A DNA stretch of 64,000 nucleotides from Zhengella mangrovi (GTDB lineage: Bacteria; Pseudomonadota; Alphaproteobacteria; Rhizobiales; Rhizobiaceae): NCBI RefSeq assembly GCF_002727065.1, contig NZ_PDVP01000001.1, positions 310,001 through 374,000 of the forward strand. The letters run 5' to 3'. Shown here one piece after another: positions 21,283-30,162 of this stretch (position 1 is the first letter of the stretch; the number at the start of each line of letters is the position of its first letter). The notes below the pieces were generated by a model. It searched no databases. It saw only the letters and a list, made by a program, of their open reading frames with translations, and was not told where the DNA came from. The position numbers and the translations under genes are program-made.

Positions 21283-22158
21283 CTACTGCTTCGGGGCGTA
21301 GTGCTGCAGGTAGCGCTCGCCGATCCGCTCGATCGGCAGGATGACGAGCACGTCCACCGTGCGGAAATCCGCGTCGACCACGCAGCCGTCGCCGATCATC
21401 GCGCCCAGGCGCAGGTAGCCTTTGACCAGCGGCGGCAGGGCGGACATGGCGGCCTTGGGGTTCACCGCTTCCGCCGGCATCAGGTCCATGGCGTGGTAGT
21501 GCGCCGGCAGCGCGGAAGCCCGCCAGGCGCCGGTGGCCGCGAAATTGTAGGCCAGGAAGGTCAGCGCTTCGGCGTGGGCCGCCGGCACCGTGCCGTGCAG
21601 CGATGCGCAGCCGGTCATCACGTCGATCTTGTGATGGTTGCAATAGGTCCAGATGCCCTGCCAGAGCAGTTCGACCGTGCGCTTGTGCCGGTAGCTTGGC
21701 AGGACGCAGGAGCGCCCGAGTTCCAGGAAATTGCGGGTCGGATGGCGGCGGATGAGGCTGTCGAGATTGAACTCTTCGCTGGTGTAGAACCCGCCGCCCT
21801 GTTGTGCCCTCTCCTGGCGCAGCAGGCGGTAGGTGCCGACGATCTGGTCATGCTCGGAGCCGTCGATGGACGTGTCGATCACCAGCAGATGATCGCAGAT
21901 CATGTCGAAGCGGTCGGCGTCCCGCTGTTCGAGGTCGTGAATATCGGCCCGCTTGGCACCGAGTTCCTCATAGAAGACGCGAAAACGGACAGCCTGGGCA
22001 GCGGCGATCTCCGCGCTGTTTCGCGCCAGGCGGACTTCCATCGATCCGATTCGGCCCAGGACGCCCTTCGGTTCCGCAAGCGCGCTGATTGCCAGTGCAT
22101 GTTCCATCACGAATGATGCGTTAGGCTGAATCTCTCGTGCAATCAAGCGGGCATCCAT
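21283..22158 (-). CDS. olsB: OlsB-type acyl-ACP-dependent acyltransferase (GNAT fold)
   Basis: The 291-residue protein matches the family containing OlsB, which adds a 3-hydroxyacyl group from acyl-ACP to ornithine in ornithine-lipid synthesis; S. meliloti OlsB has a similar length. Family features are RFRVFYEELGAKRADIHDLE, DRFDMICDHLLVID, VGTYRLL, and LELGRSCVLPSYR with the GCASLHGT segment after it. OlsA was not found in the window, so activity on ornithine is inferred from family only; a hemolysin-like name in databases refers to the same fold. It faces mutS tail to tail. Confidence 0.75.
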   Translation of the reverse strand: MDARLIAREIQPNASFVMEHALAISALAEPKGVLGRIGSMEVRLARNSAEIAAAQAVRFRVFYEELGAKRADIHDLEQRDADRFDMICDHLLVIDTSIDGSEHDQIVGTYRLLRQERAQQGGGFYTSEEFNLDSLIRRHPTRNFLELGRSCVLPSYRHKRTVELLWQGIWTYCNHHKIDVMTGCASLHGTVPAAHAEALTFLAYNFAATGAWRASALPAHYHAMDLMPAEAVNPKAAMSALPPLVKGYLRLGAMIGDGCVVDADFRTVDVLVILPIERIGERYLQHYAPKQ

Positions 22159-22284
22159 GACGGCGAATCTCCAGTCTGGTATCGACGCGACAGCAGATAC
22201 AGACGGAATGCAACAGGCCGGTGACAGAGCGGTGACCGTGCCAAGGCGGCAATCGGGTCATTTGACGGCTATCTTCGCCGGATG

Positions 22285-24537
22285 TCAGGCGGCCGCGTCC
22301 AGCACGGCGGCGACGAGGCGGTCCGGGTCGAGCGGTTTGGTCAGGAAGCCGTTGGCGCCGTGGGCCAGCGCCTGCGTTCGGGTTTCCTCCTGGCTGTCCG
22401 CCGTCAGCACCAGCACCGGCGTGGTCGCGCTCCTGTCGGCCTCTTCGGCGGCGCGAATGCGTGCCAGGGCGTCGAGCCCGTCCATCACCGGCATGTGCAG
22501 GTCCATCAGCACGACGTCGAACGGCGTGTCGCAGGCGGCCATGTAGAGCTCGACGGCAGCGCCGCCGTCGCAGGCCACGGTCACCCGGTGCCCCGCCCGC
22601 GTCAGGGCCGCCCGTGCCAGCATGGCGTTGACGGGGTTGTCCTCGGCCAGGAGGATGTTCAGCCCGCGCCGCGATTGCGCCGCCGGTTCGAATGGCGCCG
22701 CATCGGCCTTCGCGGTGTCCGGTTCCCCGTCGGGGCTGGAAAGGATGCGCAGCAGCGTGCGCCCGCGCACGGGGCGGGCAAGGAAATTCCGGTACCCGGT
22801 CTCGCGAAGCTGGGCCAGCCGGCCGCGATCGCGCGGCGCGATCAGGATGACCGGGTTGCCGGTGACCAGCCCCTGCGCACGCAGGGCCTCCAGGCGATGG
22901 CCGTCTTCCAGCGCGGCATCGATCAGGATGGCGTCAAAGGCCGTGCCATTGGGCATTTCTGCCGGTTCGTGGGGATTCTGGATGTGAACCGATGCCCCTT
23001 CGGCGCGGAGCGTCGCGGCAAGGATGTCCGCTTCCATCGCGTTGGAAAGAAGGAGCAGGAACGTCTTGCCGGCCATGACGTTCCTGGCCACGTTCGGGCA
23101 GGCGTCGCACGGCACCGTGAAAAGGAAGGTCGATCCCTTCCCGGGCGTGCTGTCCACCGTGATCGTGCCGCCCATGGCGGTGACAATGCGCCGCGAGATG
23201 GCAAGGCCGAGACCGGCACCGCCATGCCGGCGTGTCGAGGTGCCGTCGGCCTGCTCGAAATCGCCGAAGATCCGTTCGTGGTCCTCGGGCTTGAGACCGG
23301 GGCCGGTATCGCGCACCCGGATGGCAAGCGAGGGTCCGGCCGCGCCGCCCTTGATGCCGACATGGATGGACACGCCACCCTCGTCGGTGAACTTCACCGC
23401 ATTGCCTGCCAGGTTCAACAGCACCTGGCGCAGTTTGCCCGGGTCGGTGATGACCGTTTCCGGCACGCGCGGGTCGATATGCGCGGCAATCGCGATATCC
23501 TTGGCATAGGCCCGAGACGCCAGCAGCTCGACCACGCTGTCCACCGTCTCGCGGATCGGCACTGCCTGCGGCTCGGTCTCGATGCGGCCGGCCTCGATCT
23601 TGGAGAAGTCGAGCAGGTCTTCGATCAGCAGCAGCAGCGCGTCAGCCGAAGTCGAGACCGAATCGACATAGGTCTTCTGTTCCGGTGTCAGGCCGGTGTC
23701 GGCGAGCAGCCGGCTCATGCCGATGATCCCGTTCATCGGCGTCCGGATCTCGTGGCTGACCGTGGCCAGGAAGCGCGACTTTGCCTGGCTTGCCGCCTCG
23801 GCCCGTTCCCGCGCTTCGATGAGGTCGGTCTCCGCCTTCTTGCGCGCCGTGATGTCGCGGGCGATCGCGCGATGCGAAACCGCACCGGTCACGCCGTCGC
23901 GGACGGAGTGCTCCGTCCAGGAGAACCACCGCGTTCCAGCCTCTGTCTGAACGGCGACGTCGCAGGACATCAGGCAGCCGCTGCCGGCCAGGTCCGGATC
24001 GGGCGCCATGTCGAGCACGATGCCGAGGTCGGCCAGGGTCAGGCCCTGGATCGCGTCCAGGTCCAGGCCGAGCAGGGCCGCGAAGGGGGCATTGGCATAG
24101 GTGATACGGCCGTTCCGGTTGCGATGCACCACCAGGTCGCCCAGGGCATCGATGAGGTCGAGGAAACGTTCCTCGCTCTCCTGCAACTCCCACATCCGGT
24201 CCGCCAGGGCCTCGTAGTCGGCTTCCTGGGCTTCCACGGACGAGGCGAACCGGGCGAGGCGGCGTCGTTCGCGCCGGTCGAGCAGGACGCCGGCGAACGC
24301 GCTCGCCAGCCCGAGGCCAGCCAGTGTCATCGTCACGAGGCCGGACGACCCGTCGAGCGATGTCAGCCCGGCGAGCATGATCGCTGCGAAGGCCGCGATC
24401 ATCAGGAGTTTCCCGGCCCCGGTCTCGCGGGCCTGCAGTCTCCGGTGCTCTGCCGCGATCGGCGCGACCATTCCGGCCGCCCGCTTGGAGCGTGGCGGCT
24501 TGGCTGGTTCCGGTGCTGGCAGGGTCCTCTGGTCCAT
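22285..24537 (-). CDS. PAS-containing hybrid histidine kinase with two receiver-like domains
   Basis: This 750-residue protein has two membrane segments near residues 44-85, a PAS domain (about 115-240; ITYANAPFAALLGLD), a dimerisation domain with FLATVSHEIRTPMNGIIGM (His near 263), an ATPase domain (NLAGNAVKFTDEGGV, GGAGLGLAIS), then two receiver-like regions. The last one (NILLAEDNPVNAML, VVLMDLHMPVMDG) is canonical. The middle one has an aspartate in ILIDAAL but lacks the acidic pair (SNAME) and has arginine where lysine is expected (FLARPVRG). The input signal is unknown. CckA-like roles were considered but not assigned. Confidence 0.88.
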   Translation of the reverse strand: MDQRTLPAPEPAKPPRSKRAAGMVAPIAAEHRRLQARETGAGKLLMIAAFAAIMLAGLTSLDGSSGLVTMTLAGLGLASAFAGVLLDRRERRRLARFASSVEAQEADYEALADRMWELQESEERFLDLIDALGDLVVHRNRNGRITYANAPFAALLGLDLDAIQGLTLADLGIVLDMAPDPDLAGSGCLMSCDVAVQTEAGTRWFSWTEHSVRDGVTGAVSHRAIARDITARKKAETDLIEARERAEAASQAKSRFLATVSHEIRTPMNGIIGMSRLLADTGLTPEQKTYVDSVSTSADALLLLIEDLLDFSKIEAGRIETEPQAVPIRETVDSVVELLASRAYAKDIAIAAHIDPRVPETVITDPGKLRQVLLNLAGNAVKFTDEGGVSIHVGIKGGAAGPSLAIRVRDTGPGLKPEDHERIFGDFEQADGTSTRRHGGAGLGLAISRRIVTAMGGTITVDSTPGKGSTFLFTVPCDACPNVARNVMAGKTFLLLLSNAMEADILAATLRAEGASVHIQNPHEPAEMPNGTAFDAILIDAALEDGHRLEALRAQGLVTGNPVILIAPRDRGRLAQLRETGYRNFLARPVRGRTLLRILSSPDGEPDTAKADAAPFEPAAQSRRGLNILLAEDNPVNAMLARAALTRAGHRVTVACDGGAAVELYMAACDTPFDVVLMDLHMPVMDGLDALARIRAAEEADRSATTPVLVLTADSQEETRTQALAHGANGFLTKPLDPDRLVAAVLDAAA

Positions 24538-24618
24538 GGGCCGTACTCTAGCCCGTGGACGCTTAGGGAAGCCTGTGAACGATCGTTAAAAGTTGAACGG
24601 TTTGCGTTGATTTGCCGA

Positions 24619-25614
24619 TCACGCGGTCATGTCCACCGCCACCCGGCCGCGGATCTTGCCGTCCACGATCGCCGTGGCGGCGTCGATGATGCCGTCGAAC
24701 CCGATGGTCCGCGACAGCTGCTCGAGCTTGGCCATGTCGAGATCCTGCGACAGCCGTTGCCAGGCCGCCATCCGCCGTGCTTTCGGCGCCATCACCGAAT
24801 CCACCCCGAGCAGGGCAACCCCGCGCAGGATGAACGGCGCCACCGTCGACGGCAGGTCCATGCCCTGCGCCAGGCCGCAGGCCGCGACGGCGCCGCCGTA
24901 ACTGATCTGCGACAGCACGTTGGCCAGCGTATGCGATCCCGCAACGTCGATCCCGGCGGCGAAGCGTTCCTTGCCGAGCGGCCGGCCCGGTTCGGAGAAC
25001 TCGGCCCGGTCGATGATCTCGCTGGCGCCAAGGTCCTTCAGGAAACCGGCCTCGTCCGGGCGGCCCGTCGAGGCGACGACCGTGAAACCGAGCTTCGCGA
25101 GAACCGAAATGGCCACCGTGCCGACCCCGCCGGCCGCACCGGTGACGACCACCGGGCCGTCCTCCGGCCGGATGCCGTAGCGCTCCAGCGCCATGACGCA
25201 GAGCATGGCCGTGTAGCCCGCCGTGCCGATGGCCATGGCCTGCAGCGGCGTCATGCCCGCCGGCAGCGGCACCAGCCAGTCGCCCTTCACGCGTGCCTTG
25301 CCGGCATAGGCGCCCCAGTGGGTTTCGCCGACACCCCAGCCGTTGAGCACCACCTTGTCGCCTTCCTTCCAGTCGGGATGGGTCGAGGCGGTGACCGTGC
25401 CGGCGAAGTCGATGCCGGGCACCATCGGCCAGTGCCGCACCACCGGTGCCTTGCCTGTGATCGCCAGCCCGTCCTTGTAGTTGACCGTGGTTGCCTCGAC
25501 GGCCACCGTGACGTCGCCTTCCATCAGGTCGCTGTCGGACAGCTCCGTCGTCGTGACCGATTGCTTCTTGTTTTCGTCGCGCGAGATCAGGATGGCCTTG
25601 AAGGTCGAGCTCAT
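24619..25614 (-). CDS. acuI: acrylyl-CoA reductase (AcuI/YhdH family MDR oxidoreductase)
   Basis: A 331-residue zinc-independent medium-chain dehydrogenase/reductase. Family features are [16 protein letters not shown], the [12 protein letters not shown] segment, the cofactor-binding motif [13 protein letters not shown], and [21 protein letters not shown] near the C-terminus. AcuI proteins reduce acryloyl-CoA to propionyl-CoA with NADPH, detoxifying acrylate from DMSP breakdown or other sources. The start at 25614 has GGAGGA about eight bases upstream. It stands 56 bases downstream of lspA on the same strand. Substrate specificity within this group cannot be fixed by reading. Confidence 0.85.
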   Translation of the reverse strand: MSSTFKAILISRDENKKQSVTTTELSDSDLMEGDVTVAVEATTVNYKDGLAITGKAPVVRHWPMVPGIDFAGTVTASTHPDWKEGDKVVLNGWGVGETHWGAYAGKARVKGDWLVPLPAGMTPLQAMAIGTAGYTAMLCVMALERYGIRPEDGPVVVTGAAGGVGTVAISVLAKLGFTVVASTGRPDEAGFLKDLGASEIIDRAEFSEPGRPLGKERFAAGIDVAGSHTLANVLSQISYGGAVAACGLAQGMDLPSTVAPFILRGVALLGVDSVMAPKARRMAAWQRLSQDLDMAKLEQLSRTIGFDGIIDAATAIVDGKIRGRVAVDMTA

Positions 25615-25670
25615 GATGGATCCTCCGGGAATGTCAGCGGGTTTCATGTGGCCCGGTCAGCGCGCCCGCG

Positions 25671-26162
25671 TCAATCGCTGCCGGCCTTTTCGGCACGCCG
25701 CCAGGACACGAATTCCTCCAGCAGAACGAGGCCGGCACCCAGCGTGATCCAGACATCGGCCAGGTTGAAGACCGCGAACGACCAGGCGGGCGTGTGGAAC
25801 AGGAAATAGTCGACCACGTAGCCAAGCAGGACCCGGTCGATCAGGTTGCCGATCGCCCCGGCGATGATCAGCGTGAAGCCCAGGTGGGCGAGGCGCTGAC
25901 CGGGCCCGGAGATCCAGGCCAGCCAGAGCACGAAGGCGGCGATGACCAGCGACAGGACGATCAGCCCGCCGGCACCGAAATCAGCCAGCAGCGAGAAGGC
26001 GATCCCGGTGTTGTGCGTGCGGAACAGCGCGAAGAACGGCAGCAGGTCGATCTGCTCGTGATAGCCCATGCCGGTTTCGACCAGGTGCTTGATCCACTGG
26101 TCGAGCGCGATGAAACCTGCCGCCAGCACGCTGTGGATCACAACGGTGCGCGACTGCGTCAT
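25671..26162 (-). CDS. lspA: lipoprotein signal peptidase
   Basis: LspA cleaves signal peptides of prolipoproteins after lipid modification. The 163 residues include four membrane segments and the two catalytic aspartates, in [16 protein letters not shown] and [14 protein letters not shown]. The start ATG overlaps the TGA of the upstream RNA methyltransferase as ATGA (26159-26162), indicating coupled translation. This start gives the expected family length. Confidence 0.95.
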   Translation of the reverse strand: MTQSRTVVIHSVLAAGFIALDQWIKHLVETGMGYHEQIDLLPFFALFRTHNTGIAFSLLADFGAGGLIVLSLVIAAFVLWLAWISGPGQRLAHLGFTLIIAGAIGNLIDRVLLGYVVDYFLFHTPAWSFAVFNLADVWITLGAGLVLLEEFVSWRRAEKAGSD

Positions 26163-27010
26163 GCCCGCGGCTCCAGCGAAAGCGCAGCACGCCGGATTTC
26201 GTAGAGCATCACGCCAGTGGCCACTGCCAGGTTGAGCGAATCGGCGCGCCCGGCTTGCGGGATCCGCAGCAGCCGGTCGCAGCAGGCCGCCAGGTCGTCC
26301 GGCAGCCCCTGGCTTTCGTTGCCCATCAGCAGCAGAACCGGTTGCCCGGAAAAATCCACCGTGCGGTAGTCGACCGACCCCTTCAGGTGGGTTCCGGCCA
26401 CCATGCCGGTCCATCCCCGGCGCCAGGCGAGAAACTGCTCCCGGCTGGCACGGATGATTGGCACCGCGAAGACCGAGCCCATCGTGGCCCGCACCGTCTC
26501 CTGGGAGAACGGGTCGGTCGTCTCGCCGACAAGGATGATGCCCTTCGCGCCTACCGCGTCGGCGGTGCGCAGGATCGTGCCGAGATTGCCGGGGTCGCGC
26601 ACCCGGTCGAGCGCGATCCAGACGTCGTCGCCACTGGCCCGGATACCGGAGAGCGTCGCGTAGTGCTGGTCGAAGACCCCCGCCACCATCTGCGGATTGT
26701 CCTTGCGGCTGATGGCCGACAGGACTTTCTCGCTCACTTCCAGCACGTCGCCGCCCGCCGCGATGGTGCGCGCGGCCAGGGACTGGATGTCGGTACGGTC
26801 CTTGACCGCGTTCGAGAAGACCAGCATGCGGATGCGCCAGCCGAGATCGAGCGCATCGATCACCAGTTTCTGCCCCTCGGCCAGGAACGTCTGGCTCTGG
26901 TCGCGGTACTTCTTGATCGCCAGCGCCTTGATGTCCTTGACCAGCGGGTTGGAAACGCTGGTGATCTCCTTCACGCGGCCGGGCGCGGCCAGGTCTCTGT
27001 GTCCGGTCAT
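26159..27010 (-). CDS. TrmH/SpoU family RNA methyltransferase
   Basis: A 283-residue SAM-dependent 2'-O-methyltransferase of the SPOUT class. The N-terminal substrate-binding part begins [24 protein letters not shown]; the C-terminal knotted domain contains [18 protein letters not shown], a GTHLKG segment, [11 protein letters not shown] and [19 protein letters not shown], the three usual motifs. The target could be a tRNA or 23S rRNA ribose; the sequence alone does not say. Its ATG overlaps the stop of the next upstream gene by ATGA (27007-27010), and its stop overlaps the lspA start in the same way. Confidence 0.92.
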   Translation of the reverse strand: MTGHRDLAAPGRVKEITSVSNPLVKDIKALAIKKYRDQSQTFLAEGQKLVIDALDLGWRIRMLVFSNAVKDRTDIQSLAARTIAAGGDVLEVSEKVLSAISRKDNPQMVAGVFDQHYATLSGIRASGDDVWIALDRVRDPGNLGTILRTADAVGAKGIILVGETTDPFSQETVRATMGSVFAVPIIRASREQFLAWRRGWTGMVAGTHLKGSVDYRTVDFSGQPVLLLMGNESQGLPDDLAACCDRLLRIPQAGRADSLNLAVATGVMLYEIRRAALSLEPRA

Positions 27011-28113
27011 GGCGCGATCCAGCGGCTGAACAGCGAGGTCGACAGCGCGCGGCCCGCGGAGGCTTCCCGGATCACCAGTTCTCCGGATTCCACGCGCCCG
27101 CTCATGCCGGCGAAAGTGTCGCGCATCAGGGCGTGGATGGCGAAAAAGGAGGCCCGGATGGAATAGGCGGTCAGCACCACCGCCAGCGGCTTCGGCGTGA
27201 GGATCTGGCGGCACAGGTCCGCCATCAGCGGCAGGTTGTCGAACAGTTGCCAGACCTCGCCTTTCGGACCACGGCCATAGGCCGGCGGGTCGAGCAGGAT
27301 GATGTCATGGCCATTGCCGCGCCGGGCCTCGCGCTCCACGAATTTCAGCGCGTCCTCGCAGATCCAGCGGATCGGTTTGTCGGAAAGGCGTGCGATCTCC
27401 TGGTTCTCGCGCGCCCAGCCGATGGCCTTCTTCGACGCGTCCACGTGGGTGACTTCCGCCCCGGCCCGCGCCGCTACCAGCGAGGCCAGCCCCGTGTAGC
27501 CGAACAGGTTGAGCACCTTGACCGGCCGTCCTGCGCCGCGGATCAGGTTTTCCATGTGCTGCCAGTGGGTCGCCTGCTCCGGGAACACGCCGACATGGCG
27601 GAACGAGGTGAATCGGCCGAGGTAGTCGATGCCGTCGTGCTTCATCGGCCAGGTTTCGCCCAGCGCGGCATGCGGGAACCGCCAGCGGCCCATGCCTTCC
27701 TCGTCGGTATCGCCGGTGAAGACCGCGTCCGCCCTGGCCCACTCGGCTTCCGACAGCGCAGGCCGCCAGATGGCCTGGCCCTCGGGCCGCTCGATGAGAT
27801 AGGGACCGTAGCGCTCCAGCTTTCGCCCGTCGCCGCTGTCGATCAGCGCGTAGTCCTCGCCGGGTGGCACTTCCAGGATGACCGGCAGCCGCTCGTCCGG
27901 CAAAGCGCCGTCACGGCGCGGAATGCGGGCCGACGCAGCCGCCGGCCTGTCTGCCTGCACGGCTTCCGGCCGTGGCGCGGAAGCGCGGTCAGGCTTCGGC
28001 CCGCGGACGTCGTTGCGCCGGTCGCCCGGAGCCTGTGCATGGCCCCGCTCGGGCCGTTTGCCGCGGCTGGTCTTCCTTGCGCCGGCGCGTGGCGGTTTGC
28101 CCTTGTCCTTCAA
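27007..28113 (-). CDS. class I SAM-dependent rRNA methyltransferase, RlmI-like
   Basis: The catalytic part matches the RlmI/RlmL family of 23S rRNA cytosine methyltransferases: [22 protein letters not shown] binds [22 protein letters not shown] holds the catalytic-loop DPPAYGRG, and [10 protein letters not shown] follows. Upstream lies an arginine- and lysine-rich, low-complexity region of about 65 residues ([14 protein letters not shown]). The start is uncertain. TTG at 28113 has GAGG eight bases upstream and gives 368 residues; an ATG at 28227 gives 406, but the extra codons include many that are rare in this genome and no ribosome site precedes it. Confidence 0.85.
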   Translation of the reverse strand: MKDKGKPPRAGARKTSRGKRPERGHAQAPGDRRNDVRGPKPDRASAPRPEAVQADRPAAASARIPRRDGALPDERLPVILEVPPGEDYALIDSGDGRKLERYGPYLIERPEGQAIWRPALSEAEWARADAVFTGDTDEEGMGRWRFPHAALGETWPMKHDGIDYLGRFTSFRHVGVFPEQATHWQHMENLIRGAGRPVKVLNLFGYTGLASLVAARAGAEVTHVDASKKAIGWARENQEIARLSDKPIRWICEDALKFVEREARRGNGHDIILLDPPAYGRGPKGEVWQLFDNLPLMADLCRQILTPKPLAVVLTAYSIRASFFAIHALMRDTFAGMSGRVESGELVIREASAGRALSTSLFSRWIAP

Positions 28114-28250
28114 CGCTGTCGCCTCGTCATCGCTGTTCGCGCCGCTTCTGCCACAGGCCCGCCATCCTGTCCATCGCGTCGCCTTGACCGGGGGGCCCCG
28201 AGGCGGCAACCTGCGAACACCTGACATTCTGCAACCCGGAAACGAATTCG

Positions 28251-28346
28251 ATGCCCGAGTCCTATCGCGAGAACGCGGCCGCCGTGACCTTCTGGGGCCT
28301 GATGGTCTGCCTGTTCCTCGCCATCGTCGTTTACGTGATCGGCTGA
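28251..28346 (+). CDS. candidate 31-residue single-span membrane microprotein
   Basis: ATG at 28251 opens a 31-codon frame ending in TGA. It has a polar N-terminus (MPESYRENAAA) followed by one strongly hydrophobic segment of about 18 residues (VTFWGLMVCLFLAIVVYV) and a stop. The composition is that of a small membrane protein rather than random sequence, and codon third positions are mostly G or C. The ribosome site is weak (CCGGAAA about ten bases upstream). It sits alone between the divergent end of an ornithine cyclodeaminase-like gene and the start of the methyltransferase gene. I do not recognise a family. Confidence 0.45.
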   Translation: MPESYRENAAAVTFWGLMVCLFLAIVVYVIG

Positions 28347-28356
28347 AGCCGCCGGG

Positions 28357-29325
28357 TCACGCCCCGTCGTTGGCTTCCCAGACGGCAATGCCGGCTGCCA
28401 GGTCTTCGAGCGCGGCTCCGACCGACTTGAACACAGTGACGGAGGCATCGTCGGACCGGCCCTCCGAACCGCCGCGGGTCAGGTCGTAGAAGTCGCCGCG
28501 CACGCGCTCTTCCGTCAGTGCGCCGGACGCAAGGGCCTGGACGATGTCGCCGCCCTCCTTGAGCGCGCCCGCGCGGGTGTCGACAAAGACCTCTCCGCGC
28601 CGCATCAGTTCATCGTCGCTCTCTCGCATCGTCGGCGTGAAGGCGCCGACGAGATCGACGTGGGTTCCAGGCTTCACCATGCTGCCTTTGATCAGCGGCA
28701 CCGTTGACAGCGTGCAGCAGGAAATGATGTCGGCGTCCTGCTGGGCGGTGTCGAGGTCATCGCTGAAGCGGGCCTCGAAACCGGCCGCCGACAGGCGGCT
28801 GGCCATGGCTTCGCCGTTTTCCGCCGAGCGGTTCCAGACCGTCACGCGGCGGATCGGCCGCTGGCTGGCATGTGCCGCGACCAGTTCTCCCGCCAGCGTA
28901 CCGGCGCCGCAGACCAGCAGGTGGCTGGCGTCGGCCCTCGCGAGGTAGGACCCGGCCAGCGCGGAAGCGGCCGCCGTGCGCCGTGCAGTCAGCCTTTGCC
29001 CGTCGATGATGGCCAGAGGTGCGCCGGTCTCGCCCTCGAGCAGGAGATACTGTCCCATCACGGCCGGCAGGCTGCGGCTGTTGTTGTCCGGGCTGACGGT
29101 GACGATCTTGATGCCGATATAGCCACCTGCCGACGTGCCCGCCTTCTGGAAATCGCTCCACGCCGGCATCAGCAGGAGGGTCGAATCGGCGCCGTCCGGA
29201 CGTTCGATCGTGTGGTGGTGGCGGACCGGCTGGACCATGCCGTCGTGAAAGGCCGTGCGCAGGGCTTCGACAAGACGCGGATAGGGGAGCGCGGCGTCGA
29301 CGGCGTCGGGACCGATGACCTTCAT
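28357..29325 (-). CDS. ornithine cyclodeaminase/mu-crystallin family protein
   Basis: A 322-residue NAD(P)-dependent enzyme. Family features are LLLMPAWSD, GYIGIKIVTVSPDN, GQRLTARRTAAASALA with the substrate-binding arginine and lysine region, the dinucleotide motif LLVCGAGTLAG, and VDLVGAFTPTMRE. Members either deaminate ornithine to proline or reduce cyclic imines such as pyrroline-2-carboxylate or make N-alkyl amino acids; reading does not separate these. The gene begins 13 bases after the LapA-domain gene ends on the same strand, so the two are probably cotranscribed. Confidence 0.85.
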   Translation of the reverse strand: MKVIGPDAVDAALPYPRLVEALRTAFHDGMVQPVRHHHTIERPDGADSTLLLMPAWSDFQKAGTSAGGYIGIKIVTVSPDNNSRSLPAVMGQYLLLEGETGAPLAIIDGQRLTARRTAAASALAGSYLARADASHLLVCGAGTLAGELVAAHASQRPIRRVTVWNRSAENGEAMASRLSAAGFEARFSDDLDTAQQDADIISCCTLSTVPLIKGSMVKPGTHVDLVGAFTPTMRESDDELMRRGEVFVDTRAGALKEGGDIVQALASGALTEERVRGDFYDLTRGGSEGRSDDASVTVFKSVGAALEDLAAGIAVWEANDGA

Positions 29326-29338
29326 TCGATTCGTCCGT

Positions 29339-29668
29339 TCAGTTGTGCGACGGGGCGAGCGCGGTCGATGTGCCGGTGACCTTGGCCGTTTCGGCGGCGC
29401 GCAGTTCCTTGACTTCGCGGCCACGCTGACGTGCCTGCTTGCGGTAGCGCCCCTGGGTCCACCAGGTCGCGAACGAACCGATGACCATGCCGAGCACGAG
29501 GGCGAGGAAGAGGTAGGCAAACAGCGGCCATTGCACCGTGAGCACGGGATTGCCGGGGTTGAACGGATCCAGCGTGAACGGGACGGCCCCGCGGTTGGCG
29601 ACCGCCAGCGCGATCAGCACGACGGCAACGGGAACCAGGATCAGGACGGTGACGAGACGATTGAGCAT
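29339..29668 (-). CDS. LapA domain-containing membrane protein (DUF1049)
   Basis: A 109-residue inner-membrane protein with two hydrophobic segments, near residues 7-24 and 47-67, and a basic cytoplasmic tail (RYRKQARQRGREVKELRAAE). The pattern, with VANRGAVPFTLDPFNP between the helices, is that of LapA/DUF1049 proteins; E. coli LapA works with LapB in controlling LPS synthesis. Here it is not next to lapB. It lies between ihfB and the ornithine cyclodeaminase-like gene, separated from ihfB by a RIME-like repeat. Confidence 0.85.
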   Translation of the reverse strand: MLNRLVTVLILVPVAVVLIALAVANRGAVPFTLDPFNPGNPVLTVQWPLFAYLFLALVLGMVIGSFATWWTQGRYRKQARQRGREVKELRAAETAKVTGTSTALAPSHN

Positions 29669-29723
29669 GGCGATCGGATCCGGTTTGAACGTTTTGAGCG
29701 GCAGCAGGCTGCCAATGCCCCTT

Positions 29724-29829
29724 CTAGAGCAATTCCGGCAAAAGTGGGAACCGGTTTCGTGTCCGGAATTGCATGTGAAGAGGGCGACCGGACATTCGAG
29801 CGATCCAGGGAATGGCGGAAATGCTCTAG
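29724..29829. repeat. RIME-like mosaic repeat, copy B
   Basis: This 106-base element is bounded by CTAGAGC and GCTCTAG in inverted orientation. It has inner arms AATTCCGG (29731-29738) and CCGGAATT (29763-29770) and a second half containing CGAGCGATCCAG. It aligns with copy A over its length. Its right end supplies the TAG stop codon of ihfB on the minus strand. Confidence 0.8.
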
Positions 29830-30107
29830 TCCGCGTTCAGGCGCTCGCGCAATTCCTTGCCCGTCTTGAAGAAGGGCACCCACTTTTCTTCCACGTGCAC
29901 CGATTCCCCGGTACGCGGATTACGGCCCGCCCGCGCCGGGCGGTTCTTGACGGAAAAGGCGCCGAAGCCGCGCAGCTCGACACGGTTTCCCTGTGACAGC
30001 GCGTCTGTGATCTCGTCGAAAATCGCGTTGACGATGTTTTCCACGTCACGCTGGAACAGGTGGGGATTCTTGCTGGCAATGATCTGGACGAGTTCGGATT
30101 TGATCAC
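29826..30107 (-). CDS. ihfB: integration host factor subunit beta
   Basis: IHF-beta is half of the DNA-bending heterodimer used in transcription, replication and recombination. The 93-residue protein reads [16 protein letters not shown], then the DNA-binding arm [29 protein letters not shown]. The start is a GTG at 30107; it fits the family start exactly (usually MIKSEL) and has GGGA six bases upstream. The gene lies 55 bases downstream of sppA. The stop codon TAG is part of the CTAGAGC end of a mosaic repeat, which also separates it from the next gene. Confidence 0.93.
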   Translation of the reverse strand: MIKSELVQIIASKNPHLFQRDVENIVNAIFDEITDALSQGNRVELRGFGAFSVKNRPARAGRNPRTGESVHVEEKWVPFFKTGKELRERLNAD

Positions 30108-30162
30108 GTGGAGTCCCTTTCCAGTAGCGGTGGCCGACGATGCCCGAGCACCGGTAAAAATA

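Noticed and set aside
18302-21643. Very long open frame antisense to mutS (over 1100 codons)
   Set aside because: It mirrors a conserved gene in GC-rich DNA, is rich in Arg, Gly and Gln, and shows no domain pattern.
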